From contig NZ_CP028158.1 of NCBI RefSeq assembly GCF_003030345.1, forward strand, positions 2,604,001 to 2,668,000: a stretch of DNA of 64,000 bases, read 5' to 3'. Within the stretch, counting starts at the first letter, position 1, and the number at the start of each line of letters is the position of its first letter. The notes beneath the pieces are model-generated. The model worked only from the letters and a program-made list of their open reading frames with translations, was not told the origin of the DNA and searched no databases. The position numbers were made by a program, and so were the translations under genes. This DNA is from Plantactinospora sp. BC1. Lineage in GTDB: Bacteria; Actinomycetota; Actinomycetes; Mycobacteriales; Micromonosporaceae. Positions 24,673 through 32,948 of this stretch are shown piece by piece.

Positions 24673-26232
24673 ATGGCCGACACCCCGCCCGGTGCGGCGG
24701 CGCCCCAGCCGCCGTCGCCGACCCCGCCGTGGCCGCCCGCCCCGTCGGGGCAGTTCCCGCCCTCCGCGGGCAGCCTGCCGCAGGTGGCGGCGCCCGAGCG
24801 GCGGAGCCGGGCCCGGCTGCTGACGATGATCGGGGCGATCGCGCTGATCGTCGTCTGCGCGGTGTTGATGGCCTGGGAGCTGGTGTCGCCGGCCGGGGTC
24901 ACGCCGCCGCTGATCGGGCTGGCCGCGGCGGCGCTGCCGGTGCCGGTGCTGGTCGCCTGCTTCCTCTGGCTCGACCGGTACGACCCGGAGCCGGTCAAGT
25001 ATCTGGCCTTCTGCCTCGGCTGGGGTGCCGCGGTCTCCACCTTCGCCGCGCTCCGGACCAACACCTTCGCGGCCGACACGCTCCAGCTCCCGCTACCGCT
25101 GGTCGGCGTGCTGGTCGCGCCCTTCATCGAGGAGCTGACCAAGGCGCTCGGCCCGCTCCTGCTCCTGCTCTACCAGCGCCGCAAGTGGTCCGGCATCACC
25201 GACGGCATCGTCTACTGTGGCCTGTCGGCGGTCGGGTTCGCCATGGTCGAGAACATCCTCTACTTCGGCCTGCACGGCTACGCCGAGGGCGTCGACCAGT
25301 ACGGCCCGGCCACCGGTGCGCAGAACGTCTTCGGGATCTTCATCCTGCGGGTCCTGATCAGCGGCTTCGCCCACCCGCTCTTCACCTCGATGACCGGCAT
25401 CGGGCTCGGCATCGCCGTCCGGTCGGGCAGCCGCCCGATCCGGATCCTCGCCCCGCTCGCCGGCCTGCTGCTGGCGATGATCCTGCACGGCGCCTGGAAC
25501 CTGGCCGCGACCCTCACCCAGCTCTTCGCTGAGCCGCTGATCCTGCTCTACAGCTACCTCGGGCTGATGGTGCCGATCTTCCTGGGCGTGGTCGGCCTCG
25601 CCGTCTGGGTGCGGAGCTGGGAGGGGCGGCTCACCCAGCGGCGGCTCCCCGACTACGTGTCGACGGGTTGGCTCACCCCACCCGAACTGGCCGCGCTCGG
25701 CACCCTCGGCCGGCGGCACGCGGCCCGCCGCTGGGCCCGCCGGATCGCCGGTGAGGAGGGCGCCAAGGCGATGCGGGCGCTCCAGATCTCCGCGACCCGG
25801 CTCGCCCTGCTCCGGGACGGGCTGGTGCGCGGGCTGGAGCACCGGCCGGCGCAGCTCGCCCGCAGGCTCGACGAGGAACGCCGGCTGCTCGACGCGATCC
25901 AGGCCGCCCGCAGGGTCTTCGTCGGCCGCGATCCGCAGGCCCCGGCCGGGATCTGGGACGGCTCCCGCTACCACCTGTCGTTCCCGGACGGCTCCCGCCG
26001 GTCCCTGCCGGCCCCGGCCGAACCGGTGGTGCCGATCCCGGTGGTCCTGGTGGCACCGCCGCCCCCGCCGGCTCCGGTCTACGCCGCACCCGGGTACGGC
26101 CCGTACGGCGGCCCGCCGGCCCCGTACCCCGGTGCACCCGGCCCGTACCCCGGTGCACCCGCCCCGTACGGCGGACCGCCCGCACCCGGCTCCGGGCCGG
26201 CCGGGCCCTGGCCGGGGCCGTACCGGCGCTGA
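24673..26232 (+). CDS. PrsW-family intramembrane metalloprotease
   Basis: A 519-residue protein with eight or so transmembrane segments between residues 50 and 330. PrsW-family residues are intact: FLWLDRYDPEP, the EExxK motif in FIEELTKAL, the conserved Glu in FAMVENILYFG, His in GFAHPLFTSMTG and HGAWN near the end of the membrane domain. In Bacillus, PrsW cleaves an anti-sigma factor; here the target is unknown. The N-terminal 45 residues and the last 80 are Pro/Gly/Tyr-rich, with PYPGAPGPYPGAPAPYGG-like repeats at the C-terminus. It is transcribed divergently from the riboswitch-controlled aminotransferase. Confidence 0.92.
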   Translation: MADTPPGAAAPQPPSPTPPWPPAPSGQFPPSAGSLPQVAAPERRSRARLLTMIGAIALIVVCAVLMAWELVSPAGVTPPLIGLAAAALPVPVLVACFLWLDRYDPEPVKYLAFCLGWGAAVSTFAALRTNTFAADTLQLPLPLVGVLVAPFIEELTKALGPLLLLLYQRRKWSGITDGIVYCGLSAVGFAMVENILYFGLHGYAEGVDQYGPATGAQNVFGIFILRVLISGFAHPLFTSMTGIGLGIAVRSGSRPIRILAPLAGLLLAMILHGAWNLAATLTQLFAEPLILLYSYLGLMVPIFLGVVGLAVWVRSWEGRLTQRRLPDYVSTGWLTPPELAALGTLGRRHAARRWARRIAGEEGAKAMRALQISATRLALLRDGLVRGLEHRPAQLARRLDEERRLLDAIQAARRVFVGRDPQAPAGIWDGSRYHLSFPDGSRRSLPAPAEPVVPIPVVLVAPPPPPAPVYAAPGYGPYGGPPAPYPGAPGPYPGAPAPYGGPPAPGSGPAGPWPGPYRR

Positions 26233-26320
26233 CCCGGCCGGCCCGGCAGGGGTGCCGGGCGGGGCGGGTGGCCGGGCGGTGCGCCGGGCGGGTGTCAGTG
26301 CTGGCGGGCGGCCGGGGGCG

Positions 26321-26659
26321 TCACAGGTAGAGGCCGGTGGAGTCGGTCTCCACCCGCTGGGCGGCGACGGCGTGCACGTCACGCTCGCGCAGCAGCACGT
26401 ACTCCCGGCCGTGCAACTCGACCTCGGACCGGTCGTCGGGGTCGAAGAGCACCCGGTCGCCGGAGACGATGGAGCGGACGTTCGGACCGACACCCACCGC
26501 GGTCGCCCAGGCCAGCCGCCGGCCCATCGAGGCGGTCGCCGGGATGACGATGCCGGCGGTCGAGCGCCGCTCGCCCTCGCCGCCGTCCGCCCGCACCAGC
26601 ACCCGGTCGTGCAGCAGGCGGATGGGCAGGCCGTTGTCGTTGGTTTCCTCGGCGGTCAC
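26321..26659 (-). CDS. GroES-family co-chaperonin (divergent)
   Basis: A 112-residue protein with the Cpn10 fold: LPIRLLHDRVLVRADGG at the start, AGIVIPATASMGRRLAWATA in place of the mobile-loop region, GDRVLFDPDD and EYVLLRERDVHAV at the end. The mobile loop that docks to GroEL is changed relative to canonical GroES (no GGI motif), so it may be a paralogue with a special role. The GTG at 26659 is preferred; TACCGT lies seven bases before it. It is 16 kb from groEL and divergent from the AI-2E transporter gene. Confidence 0.82.
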   Translation of the reverse strand: MTAEETNDNGLPIRLLHDRVLVRADGGEGERRSTAGIVIPATASMGRRLAWATAVGVGPNVRSIVSGDRVLFDPDDRSEVELHGREYVLLRERDVHAVAAQRVETDSTGLYL

Positions 26660-26783
26660 GACCGGAACGGTACCGCGTGCCACCCCGGGCAGGTCGGCGG
26701 CGTCACCCCCGGCCGGCCGTTCCGAGCCGGCAGGTCCGGGTGCGGCTACCGTAGGAAGGCCGATTCCGCCGTGGGAGGTGCGC

Positions 26784-28064
26784 TTGCGCCGTTTCGAGCA
26801 GCTACGAGCAAGGATCCGTCGCGCGTACGCGTTCGGACGGTCGTCGGACCCGTCCGGCGGGCACGCCGATCCGGCGGAGGGTCGTCCGGGCGCCACGCCC
26901 GCCGACGTCGCGCCGGTCTCGCCGCCGGTCGTGGACGAACCGGCCAGGGAACTGCACCCGTCGACGTCGAGCCGGGATGACGCGGACGTGCCGCACGGGT
27001 TGCGGATCGCCGCCGCCTGGTCGTGGCGGCTGATCGTCATCGGCCTGGTCGCCTGGGCGCTGCTGCGGCTGGTCGGCGCGGTGCGGATCGTGATCATCCC
27101 GTTGGCGATCGCCCTGCTGCTCTCCGCCCTGCTGGCCCCGCTGGTCGGGCTGCTGCTCCGGGCCCGGTTCCCCCGCTCCCTGGCCACCGCCGTGGTGCTG
27201 GTCGCCGGGCTGGCCGCGGTGGTCGGCACGCTCACCCTGGTGGTCAACGAGTTCATCCAGGGCGTACCGGACCTGAGCCGCAACGCGACCGACGGCATCC
27301 GGAAGATCCAGGAGTGGCTGAAGACCGGGCCGTTGCACATGTCGGACAACCAGCTCAACTCGTACATCGAGCAGGGCGAGCAGTGGATCAACGAGAACAC
27401 CCAGGCGTTGACCAGCGGCGCGGTCTCCACCGCCGCGACCGTCGCCGAGCTGCTCACCGGGACACTGCTGGTGCTCTTCGCCACCTTCTTCTTCCTCCGG
27501 GACGGCGAGAAGATCTGGCGCTTCCTCGTCCGGCTGCTCCCGGTCGCCGCCCGGTGGCGGGTCGACGACGCCGGCCGGGCCTCCTGGGCGACGCTGGTCG
27601 CGTACGTCCGGGCGACCGTACTGGTCGCGTTCATCGACGCGGTCGGGATCGGCATCTTCCTGGTGATCTTCGACATCCCGTTCGCGTTCCCGCTGGCCGC
27701 GCTGGTCTTCCTCGGCGCGTTCATCCCGATCGTCGGCGCCACCCTCTCCGGCGCGGTGGCGGTGCTGGTCGCGCTGGTCGACAGCGGCTGGGTGACCGCG
27801 CTGATCATCCTCGGCGTGGTGATCGGGGTGCAGCAGGTCGAGGGACACATCCTGCAACCGCTGATCATGGGTCGGGCGGTGGCGATCCACCCGCTCGCGG
27901 TGATCGTCGGGATCGCCGCCGGAGTGGTGCTGGCCGGCATCGTCGGCGCGCTGGTCTCGGTACCGCTGATCGCGGTGCTGAACACCGCCGTCCGGCGACT
28001 CGCGCACCGCCGGCCGCCCGCGGTACCCCCGGACGCGGTGGTGGTCGCCGCGAAGGCACCGTAG
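26784..28064 (+). CDS. AI-2E family transporter
   Basis: A 426-residue membrane protein of the AI-2E/PerM family, with roughly eight hydrophobic segments from residue 75 on. Family-typical parts are ALLLSALLAPLVGLLL, the long soluble loop with LKTGPLHMSDNQLNSYIEQG, FFFLRDGEKIW and the C-terminal QQVEGHILQPLIMGRAVAIH. Some members export the quorum signal AI-2, others are cation antiporters. The start is judged to be TTG 26784, because GGGAGG at 26773-26778 is five bases away; GTG 26778 would overlap that site. TACCGT near 26748 is a candidate -10. Confidence 0.88.
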   Translation: MRRFEQLRARIRRAYAFGRSSDPSGGHADPAEGRPGATPADVAPVSPPVVDEPARELHPSTSSRDDADVPHGLRIAAAWSWRLIVIGLVAWALLRLVGAVRIVIIPLAIALLLSALLAPLVGLLLRARFPRSLATAVVLVAGLAAVVGTLTLVVNEFIQGVPDLSRNATDGIRKIQEWLKTGPLHMSDNQLNSYIEQGEQWINENTQALTSGAVSTAATVAELLTGTLLVLFATFFFLRDGEKIWRFLVRLLPVAARWRVDDAGRASWATLVAYVRATVLVAFIDAVGIGIFLVIFDIPFAFPLAALVFLGAFIPIVGATLSGAVAVLVALVDSGWVTALIILGVVIGVQQVEGHILQPLIMGRAVAIHPLAVIVGIAAGVVLAGIVGALVSVPLIAVLNTAVRRLAHRRPPAVPPDAVVVAAKAP

Positions 28065-28089
28065 GCAGCGCTTCCGGCACCGGAGCGGC

Positions 28090-30333
28090 TCAGGACTGGC
28101 CGAGCCGCTCCAGGGCGCCCCGGGCGACCTCCGGCCGGGTGGTGTACCAGAACGGCGGCAGCGACTTCCGCAGGAAGGCGCCGTACCCCCGGGCGGTCTC
28201 CAGCCGGGAGTCGAGTACCGCCACCACGCCCTTGTCGCCGGTCGACCGGATCAGCCGGCCGACCCCCTGGGCCAGCCGTACGGCGGCGATCGGCACGCTC
28301 ACCGAGGCGAAGCCCGAACCGCCCGACGCGTCCACCGCGGCCGCCCGGGCCGCCGCCAGCGGCTCGTCCGGGCGCGGGAACGGCAGCCGGTCGATCACGA
28401 CGAGCTGGCAGGAGTCGCCGGGCACGTCCACGCCCTGCCAGAGCGACATCACCCCGAAGAGGCAGCTCGCCCGCTCCTGGCGGAAGCGGCGGACCAGCAG
28501 CGGCAGCGCCTCCTCGCCCTGGAGCAGGATCGGCAGGTCGGTGCGGGCCCGGAGCAGCTCGGCGGCCTGCAGGGCGGCCCGCCGGGACGAGAAGAGCCCC
28601 AGGGTACGGCCGCCGAGCGCGCCCACCAGCCCGAGCAGTTCCTCGCCGGCCGCCGCCGGCAGCCCCGAGGCGCTGGGCCGGGGCAGATGCGCGGCGACGT
28701 AGAGGATGCCCTGGCGCGGGTAGTCGAACGGGGAGCCGACGTCGAGCGAGCGCCAGCCGGCGTCCGGCTGCGACCCGTCCGCCTTCGGGGTCCCCGCTTT
28801 CGCGTTCCCCACGTCCGCTTTCGCCTTCTCCACGTCCGCTTTGGCGCTCTCCGCCTTCCCGGCGTCGGGGCGTACCGTCCGCAGCGCCGCCGCGCGCGGG
28901 TGCGGCCGGGTCGGGTCGACCGCCGGATCGGCCGGTGCGGCGAGCCCGAGCGCCCGGGCCACGGTGTCGAACCGGCCGCCGAGGGCGAGCGTGGCCGAGG
29001 TGGCGACGACGGTGCGGTCCTCGTACAGGTGGGTGGCGAGGGTGCCGGCCACGGAGAGCGGGGCGACGACCAGGGCCCGCCGGCCGGCGCCGCCACCGTC
29101 CGGCTTCTCCACCCAGGCCACGTCGTGGTCGGCCTCCTCCAGCAGCCGCTGGGCGGTCTTGGAGAGGTCGTCGAGTACGGCCTTCGCCTGCTGCTTGCGT
29201 ACCGGGTCGGGATCGTCGGCCTTCACGTCGCCGATCTTCTCCAGCGCGCCCCGGGTCGCCGCGTCCAGCAGCGTGCACGCCTCGCGCAGCGGCCCCGGCA
29301 GCTCGCCGGTGATCCGCCCGGCCGGCGCCTCGGCGAGCCCCACCGCCAGCGAGTCGCCGGCCGCCACCAGCGACTCGGCCAGTTCCGGGTCGAGCAGCGG
29401 CCGGCTGCGCCGGGCGGCCCGGTCGATCAGCTCCGGGATCAGTTCCGCCTGCGCCGCCGAGGAGACCCGGTCCGCCAGCTCGTGCGCCTCGTCGATCACC
29501 AGCAGCTTGTGCGGCGGCACGATGTGCCGGCCGGCGAGCATGTCGACGGCGAGCAGGCTGTGGTTGGTCACCACCACGTCCGCCTCCCGGGCGCGGGCCC
29601 GGGACGCCTCGGCGAAGCACTCGGTGCCGTACGGGCAGCGGCCGGCGCCGACGCACTCCCGGGCCGGCATCGAGACCAGCCGCCACGCCTGGTCGTCGAC
29701 GCCCGGGTCGAGCTCGTCACGGTCACCGGTCCCGGTCTCCATCGCCCAGTCCCGGATCCGCTCGATCTGCTTGCCCAGCCGACCGGCCTCACCGAGCCAC
29801 TTCATCCCGCCGCCACCACCGCCCCGGCCGGGCGTGTCGAAGAGGGTGTCCTCCGGCTCGTCCTCTGTGGAGTTCTCCAGCCGGGCCAGGCAGAGGTAGT
29901 GGTGCCGGCCCTTCAGCACCGCGAACGTCGGCCGCTCGCCGAGGACCGGGGTGACCGCGTCGGCGAGCCGGGGCAGGTCGTGCTCGACGAGCTGGGACTG
30001 GAGCGCGAGGGTCGCCGTGGAGACCACCACCGGACCGTCCACGGTCAGCGCCGGGGCGAGGTACGCCAGCGACTTGCCGGTGCCGGTGCCGGCCTGCACC
30101 AACAGGTGCTCGCCGGAGAGGATGCTCTCCTCGATCGCGGCGGCCATCTGCTGCTGCCCGGGGCGGGCCCTGCCGCCCGGCACGGCACCGACCGCCGCGG
30201 CGAGCAGCTCCGCTCCGCTGGGGCGGTCGCCCCGGCGGCGCCGACGGGACCGGGGCGCCGGGGGTCGGCCGGATTCCGCCGCCTCGGAGCCGATCAGGGT
30301 GGGGACGCTGGCGTCGGTGGCGGGCACGGTCAC
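28090..30333 (-). CDS. DinG-type ATP-dependent DNA helicase
   Basis: A 747-residue superfamily 2 helicase of the XPD/DinG class. Walker A QAGTGTGKS ends at residue 88, the DEAH box is VIDEAHEL, and the late motif is QGVGRLIRS. Four cysteines suitable for a 4Fe-4S cluster are present (YLCLARLEN, then ECVGAGRCPYGTECF). It likely unwinds D-loops, R-loops or other damaged structures. A lysine/alanine-rich insert (AESAKADVEKAKADVGNAK-like) separates the two helicase domains. GTG 30333 is supported by TACGGT exactly six bases upstream, so the mRNA is probably leaderless. Confidence 0.93.
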   Translation of the reverse strand: MTVPATDASVPTLIGSEAAESGRPPAPRSRRRRRGDRPSGAELLAAAVGAVPGGRARPGQQQMAAAIEESILSGEHLLVQAGTGTGKSLAYLAPALTVDGPVVVSTATLALQSQLVEHDLPRLADAVTPVLGERPTFAVLKGRHHYLCLARLENSTEDEPEDTLFDTPGRGGGGGGMKWLGEAGRLGKQIERIRDWAMETGTGDRDELDPGVDDQAWRLVSMPARECVGAGRCPYGTECFAEASRARAREADVVVTNHSLLAVDMLAGRHIVPPHKLLVIDEAHELADRVSSAAQAELIPELIDRAARRSRPLLDPELAESLVAAGDSLAVGLAEAPAGRITGELPGPLREACTLLDAATRGALEKIGDVKADDPDPVRKQQAKAVLDDLSKTAQRLLEEADHDVAWVEKPDGGGAGRRALVVAPLSVAGTLATHLYEDRTVVATSATLALGGRFDTVARALGLAAPADPAVDPTRPHPRAAALRTVRPDAGKAESAKADVEKAKADVGNAKAGTPKADGSQPDAGWRSLDVGSPFDYPRQGILYVAAHLPRPSASGLPAAAGEELLGLVGALGGRTLGLFSSRRAALQAAELLRARTDLPILLQGEEALPLLVRRFRQERASCLFGVMSLWQGVDVPGDSCQLVVIDRLPFPRPDEPLAAARAAAVDASGGSGFASVSVPIAAVRLAQGVGRLIRSTGDKGVVAVLDSRLETARGYGAFLRKSLPPFWYTTRPEVARGALERLGQS

Positions 30334-30339
30334 CGTGCG

Positions 30340-30345
30340 ACCGTA
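30340..30345 (-). promoter_or_regulatory. -10 element of the helicase gene (leaderless)
   Basis: TACGGT on the minus strand, six bases before GTG 30333. Confidence 0.55.
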
Positions 30346-30477
30346 CCCGCCGTTCCCGACACCGCCGCGCTCCCTCGCCCCGGCGGGTCCACGACCCCGC
30401 CCCCGGGCAGGGGCGATGTTGTCGATTCCGACGCCTGCCGGCCGCTTCGCGCACCGCGCGTACTGGGCCACATCGGC

Positions 30478-30483
30478 TAGGGT
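30478..30483 (+). promoter_or_regulatory. -10 element of the DUF402 gene (leaderless)
   Basis: TAGGGT, six bases before ATG 30490. Confidence 0.5.
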
Positions 30484-30489
30484 GCGGGC

Positions 30490-30993
30490 ATGTCGAGCGA
30501 TGTGGTCCGAGTCGTCTACCGCAAGTACGACGGCACCGCGCACCGGGACTACCCCGCCCGCAGACTGACCGAGGACGACCTCGGCGTGTGGCTCGGCGTG
30601 ACCGCCGGGACGGCATCGGTCTACCACGGCCGCCCCTCGGTGGAACAGATCCCGTTCGTGCTGCTGGTGCCACACGGCACGTGGTGGAGCGCGATGTTCA
30701 ACCCGCCGCCGCGGACCAGCGAGGTCTACTGCGACATCACCAGCCCGGCCCGCTGGGAGGGGGACACCGTCCACCTGATCGACCTCGACCTCGACGTGGT
30801 GCGCCGACGCGGCACCGGCCTGGTGGAGCTGCGCGACGAGGACGAGTTCGCCGAGCACCGGGACCGGTTCGGCTATCCCGAGGAGACGGTGGCGCAGGCC
30901 CGGGCCGCCGCGGAGTGGCTGCACGTCGCGCTCGGCGACGGTACCGAGCCGTTCGCGTCGGCGTACCGGAAGTGGCTGGCGCTGGTCGTCTGA
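30490..30993 (+). CDS. DUF402 domain protein
   Basis: A 167-residue protein with the DUF402 beta-barrel core: TWWSAMFNPPPRTSEVYCDITSP followed by VHLIDLDLDVV and the acidic helix region LRDEDEFAEHRDRFGYPEE. The fold is related to nucleoside-phosphate hydrolases such as the streptococcal Ntdp enzyme, with the conserved Asp-x-Asp-Asp type residues in LIDLDLDVV. Precise substrate unknown. It stands alone, convergent with the sigma factor gene, and is divergent from the helicase. Confidence 0.85.
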   Translation: MSSDVVRVVYRKYDGTAHRDYPARRLTEDDLGVWLGVTAGTASVYHGRPSVEQIPFVLLVPHGTWWSAMFNPPPRTSEVYCDITSPARWEGDTVHLIDLDLDVVRRRGTGLVELRDEDEFAEHRDRFGYPEETVAQARAAAEWLHVALGDGTEPFASAYRKWLALVV

Positions 30994-31042
30994 TCCCGGC
31001 GCCGACGCGCCCCGGGCGGGCGCGGACGCCGCGCGGCGCAGC

Positions 31043-32011
31043 TCAGCGCCGGAGCTGCCAGGGGTGCTCGTCCGGCCCCATCCGGGGTACCCGGGTCAGC
31101 TTCTCCGGGTTGAGCTGGTGGTAGGCGGCGGTGATCCGGCCGTCGGCGGCGGTGAACCACATGACGCCGTGCAGCGGCATGCCCGGCCGGTAGTCCGCCT
31201 CGATCTGGAGGCCGAGCGTGCCATTGACGAGTACCGGCCGCATCCGCAGGTTGCTGGTGTCCCACGCGGCCCGGCGGATCAGGCCGAGCGTGAACCGGGC
31301 GACCTTGACCGCGCCGACCACCGGGTGCCGCGAGGTCGGGAAGAGGCCGCCGCCGTCGCCGACGAAGACCACGTCCGGGGCGAGCACCTCGAGCAGCCGC
31401 TCGGGTTCGCCGGACTCGATGGCCGCCAGGAAGGCGCTGACCAGCCGCTGGTGTTCGGCCGGGTCGGCGGAGCGGCGCGGGCCCTCCTCGGCGACCGCCC
31501 GCCGGGCCCGGGAGGCGAGCTGCCGGGCGGCGGCCGGGCTGGTCCCGAGCACCGTGGCGATCTCCGCGAAGGGCACCGCGAAGACGTCGTGCAGGACGAA
31601 CGCGACCCGTTGCTCCGGGCCGAGTCGTTCGAGCACGGTCAGCAGGGCGATGCCGACCTGCTCGGTGTGCGCGGCCCGCTCGGCGGGGTCGGGCGCGAAG
31701 CCGTCCGGGCCGCCGGCCGGGTCGGTGAGCCGGCTGACGATCGGCTCCGGCAGCCACTCACCGTGGTAGGACTCCCGGCGTACCCGGGCGGAGCGGAGCA
31801 CGTCCAGACAGATCCGGGCGGTGGCGGTGGTGAGCCAGGCCCGCAGGTCGCGTACCTCGGCGCGGGCCTGCGGGGTGTCCAGGGCGGTGGCGTAGCGCAG
31901 CCAGGTCTCCTGTACGGCGTCCTCCGCCTCCGCCCAGCTGCCGAGCATCCGGTAGGCGACCATGGTCAGGTGGGCCCGTTCGGCCTCGAACTCGCCGGCC
32001 AGATCGCGCAC
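31043..32011 (-). CDS. sigJ: ECF41-type RNA polymerase sigma factor (SigJ-like)
   Basis: A 322-residue extracytoplasmic-function sigma factor with a C-terminal SnoaL-like extension, the ECF41 architecture. Region 2 reads RMLGSWAEAEDAVQETWLRY, region 4 is at VAFVLHDVFAVPFAEIATVLG, and the linker has WLPEP. The C-terminal extension carries VGDGGG and LNPEKL, the counterparts of the ECF41 DGGG and NPDKL motifs that modulate activity. No anti-sigma factor is expected for this group. The usual partner oxidoreductase (COE type) is not adjacent. GTG 32011 follows GGGAGG. Confidence 0.92.
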   Translation of the reverse strand: MRDLAGEFEAERAHLTMVAYRMLGSWAEAEDAVQETWLRYATALDTPQARAEVRDLRAWLTTATARICLDVLRSARVRRESYHGEWLPEPIVSRLTDPAGGPDGFAPDPAERAAHTEQVGIALLTVLERLGPEQRVAFVLHDVFAVPFAEIATVLGTSPAAARQLASRARRAVAEEGPRRSADPAEHQRLVSAFLAAIESGEPERLLEVLAPDVVFVGDGGGLFPTSRHPVVGAVKVARFTLGLIRRAAWDTSNLRMRPVLVNGTLGLQIEADYRPGMPLHGVMWFTAADGRITAAYHQLNPEKLTRVPRMGPDEHPWQLRR

Positions 32012-32169
32012 CGCTGCCTCCCCCGCCGCCGTACGTCCCTTCCGCGAGGTTAGCTCCGACCCGGGTGTTCGCCGCGCGCGGATCGTCGGCCGGCGGTCTC
32101 GGCGCGGTGAATCTCACACCGCCGGTGATGTGGGTCTGTTCGGTCGGGTTCGTGCCGGCCTGCCGGCGG

Positions 32170-32202
32170 CCAAGGTGAACATCAGATGAATGCCAGATGA
32201 AC
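32170..32202 (-). promoter_or_regulatory. PHO box (three 11-bp direct repeats)
   Basis: Read on the minus strand: GTTCATCTGGC, ATTCATCTGAT, GTTCACCTTGG in tandem. This is the PhoP direct-repeat pattern. It lies in the divergent region of 307 bases between sigJ and the DUF47/Pit pair; TACGAT at 32234-32239 and TAGCAT at 32251-32256 are candidate -10 boxes for the rightward genes. Confidence 0.8.
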
Positions 32203-32318
32203 CGCCTCTGACCAGGGGTGGGCGGGCGAAAACTACGATCCGAGGTTTCCTAGCATTCCCCAAGGGGCAGCCTCTTGCGGCCCGCCACCCGTCCGCCGAC
32301 GCAACGAGGTTCCGTGCC

Positions 32319-32945
32319 GTGAAGTTTTCCCTCCGCCCCTCCGAGGGCGCGTTCTACGAGTTGTTCACCAGGGCCGCTCAGAACCTTGTGCGGGGTACCG
32401 AGCTGCTCAACGAGCTGGCGCTGCCCGGGGTCGACGTGCAGTCGGTCAGCGAGCGGCTCACCGAGGTCGAGCACGACAGCGACCAGATCACCCACGAGCT
32501 GTACAAGAAGATCAACTCGACCTTCGTGACGCCGTTCGACCGGGAGGACATCTACCGGCTCGGCTCGCTGCTCGACGACGTGATGGACCACCTGGAGGCG
32601 GTCGGCAACCTGCTCTACCTCTACGGGCTGACCAAGCTGCCGTCGCTGCCCCGGGAGATGCACGAGCTGGTGAACGTCCTCGACCAGCAGGCCAAGCTCA
32701 CCGCCGAGGCGATGCCCCGGCTGCGGGCGATGAAGGACCTCGAGGACTACTGGATCGAGTGCAACCGGCTGGAGAACGACGGCGATCAGGCGTACCGGAT
32801 GCTGCTGGTCCGGCTCTTCTCCGGCGAGTACGACGCACTGACCGTGCTCAAGATGAAGGAGGTCGCCGACGAGCTGGAGGCGGCCTGCGACGCGTTCGAG
32901 CACGTCGCCAACACCGTCGAGACCATCGCGGTCAAGGAAAGCTGA
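32319..32945 (+). CDS. DUF47/PhoU-like Pit accessory protein
   Basis: A 208-residue all-helical protein of the DUF47 family (TIGR00153/PhoU-like), which accompanies Pit phosphate transporters. Key segments are VEHDSDQITHELYKKINSTF, TPFDREDIYRLGSLLDDVMD and the C-terminal EVADELEAACDAFEHVANTVE, with the metal-binding E/D-x-x-x-D pattern. GTG 32319 is used; earlier in-frame codons give a non-conserved extension. Only three bases separate its stop from the Pit start. With the PHO box upstream the pair is likely induced by phosphate limitation. Confidence 0.9.
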   Translation: MKFSLRPSEGAFYELFTRAAQNLVRGTELLNELALPGVDVQSVSERLTEVEHDSDQITHELYKKINSTFVTPFDREDIYRLGSLLDDVMDHLEAVGNLLYLYGLTKLPSLPREMHELVNVLDQQAKLTAEAMPRLRAMKDLEDYWIECNRLENDGDQAYRMLLVRLFSGEYDALTVLKMKEVADELEAACDAFEHVANTVETIAVKES

Positions 32946-32948
32946 CCC

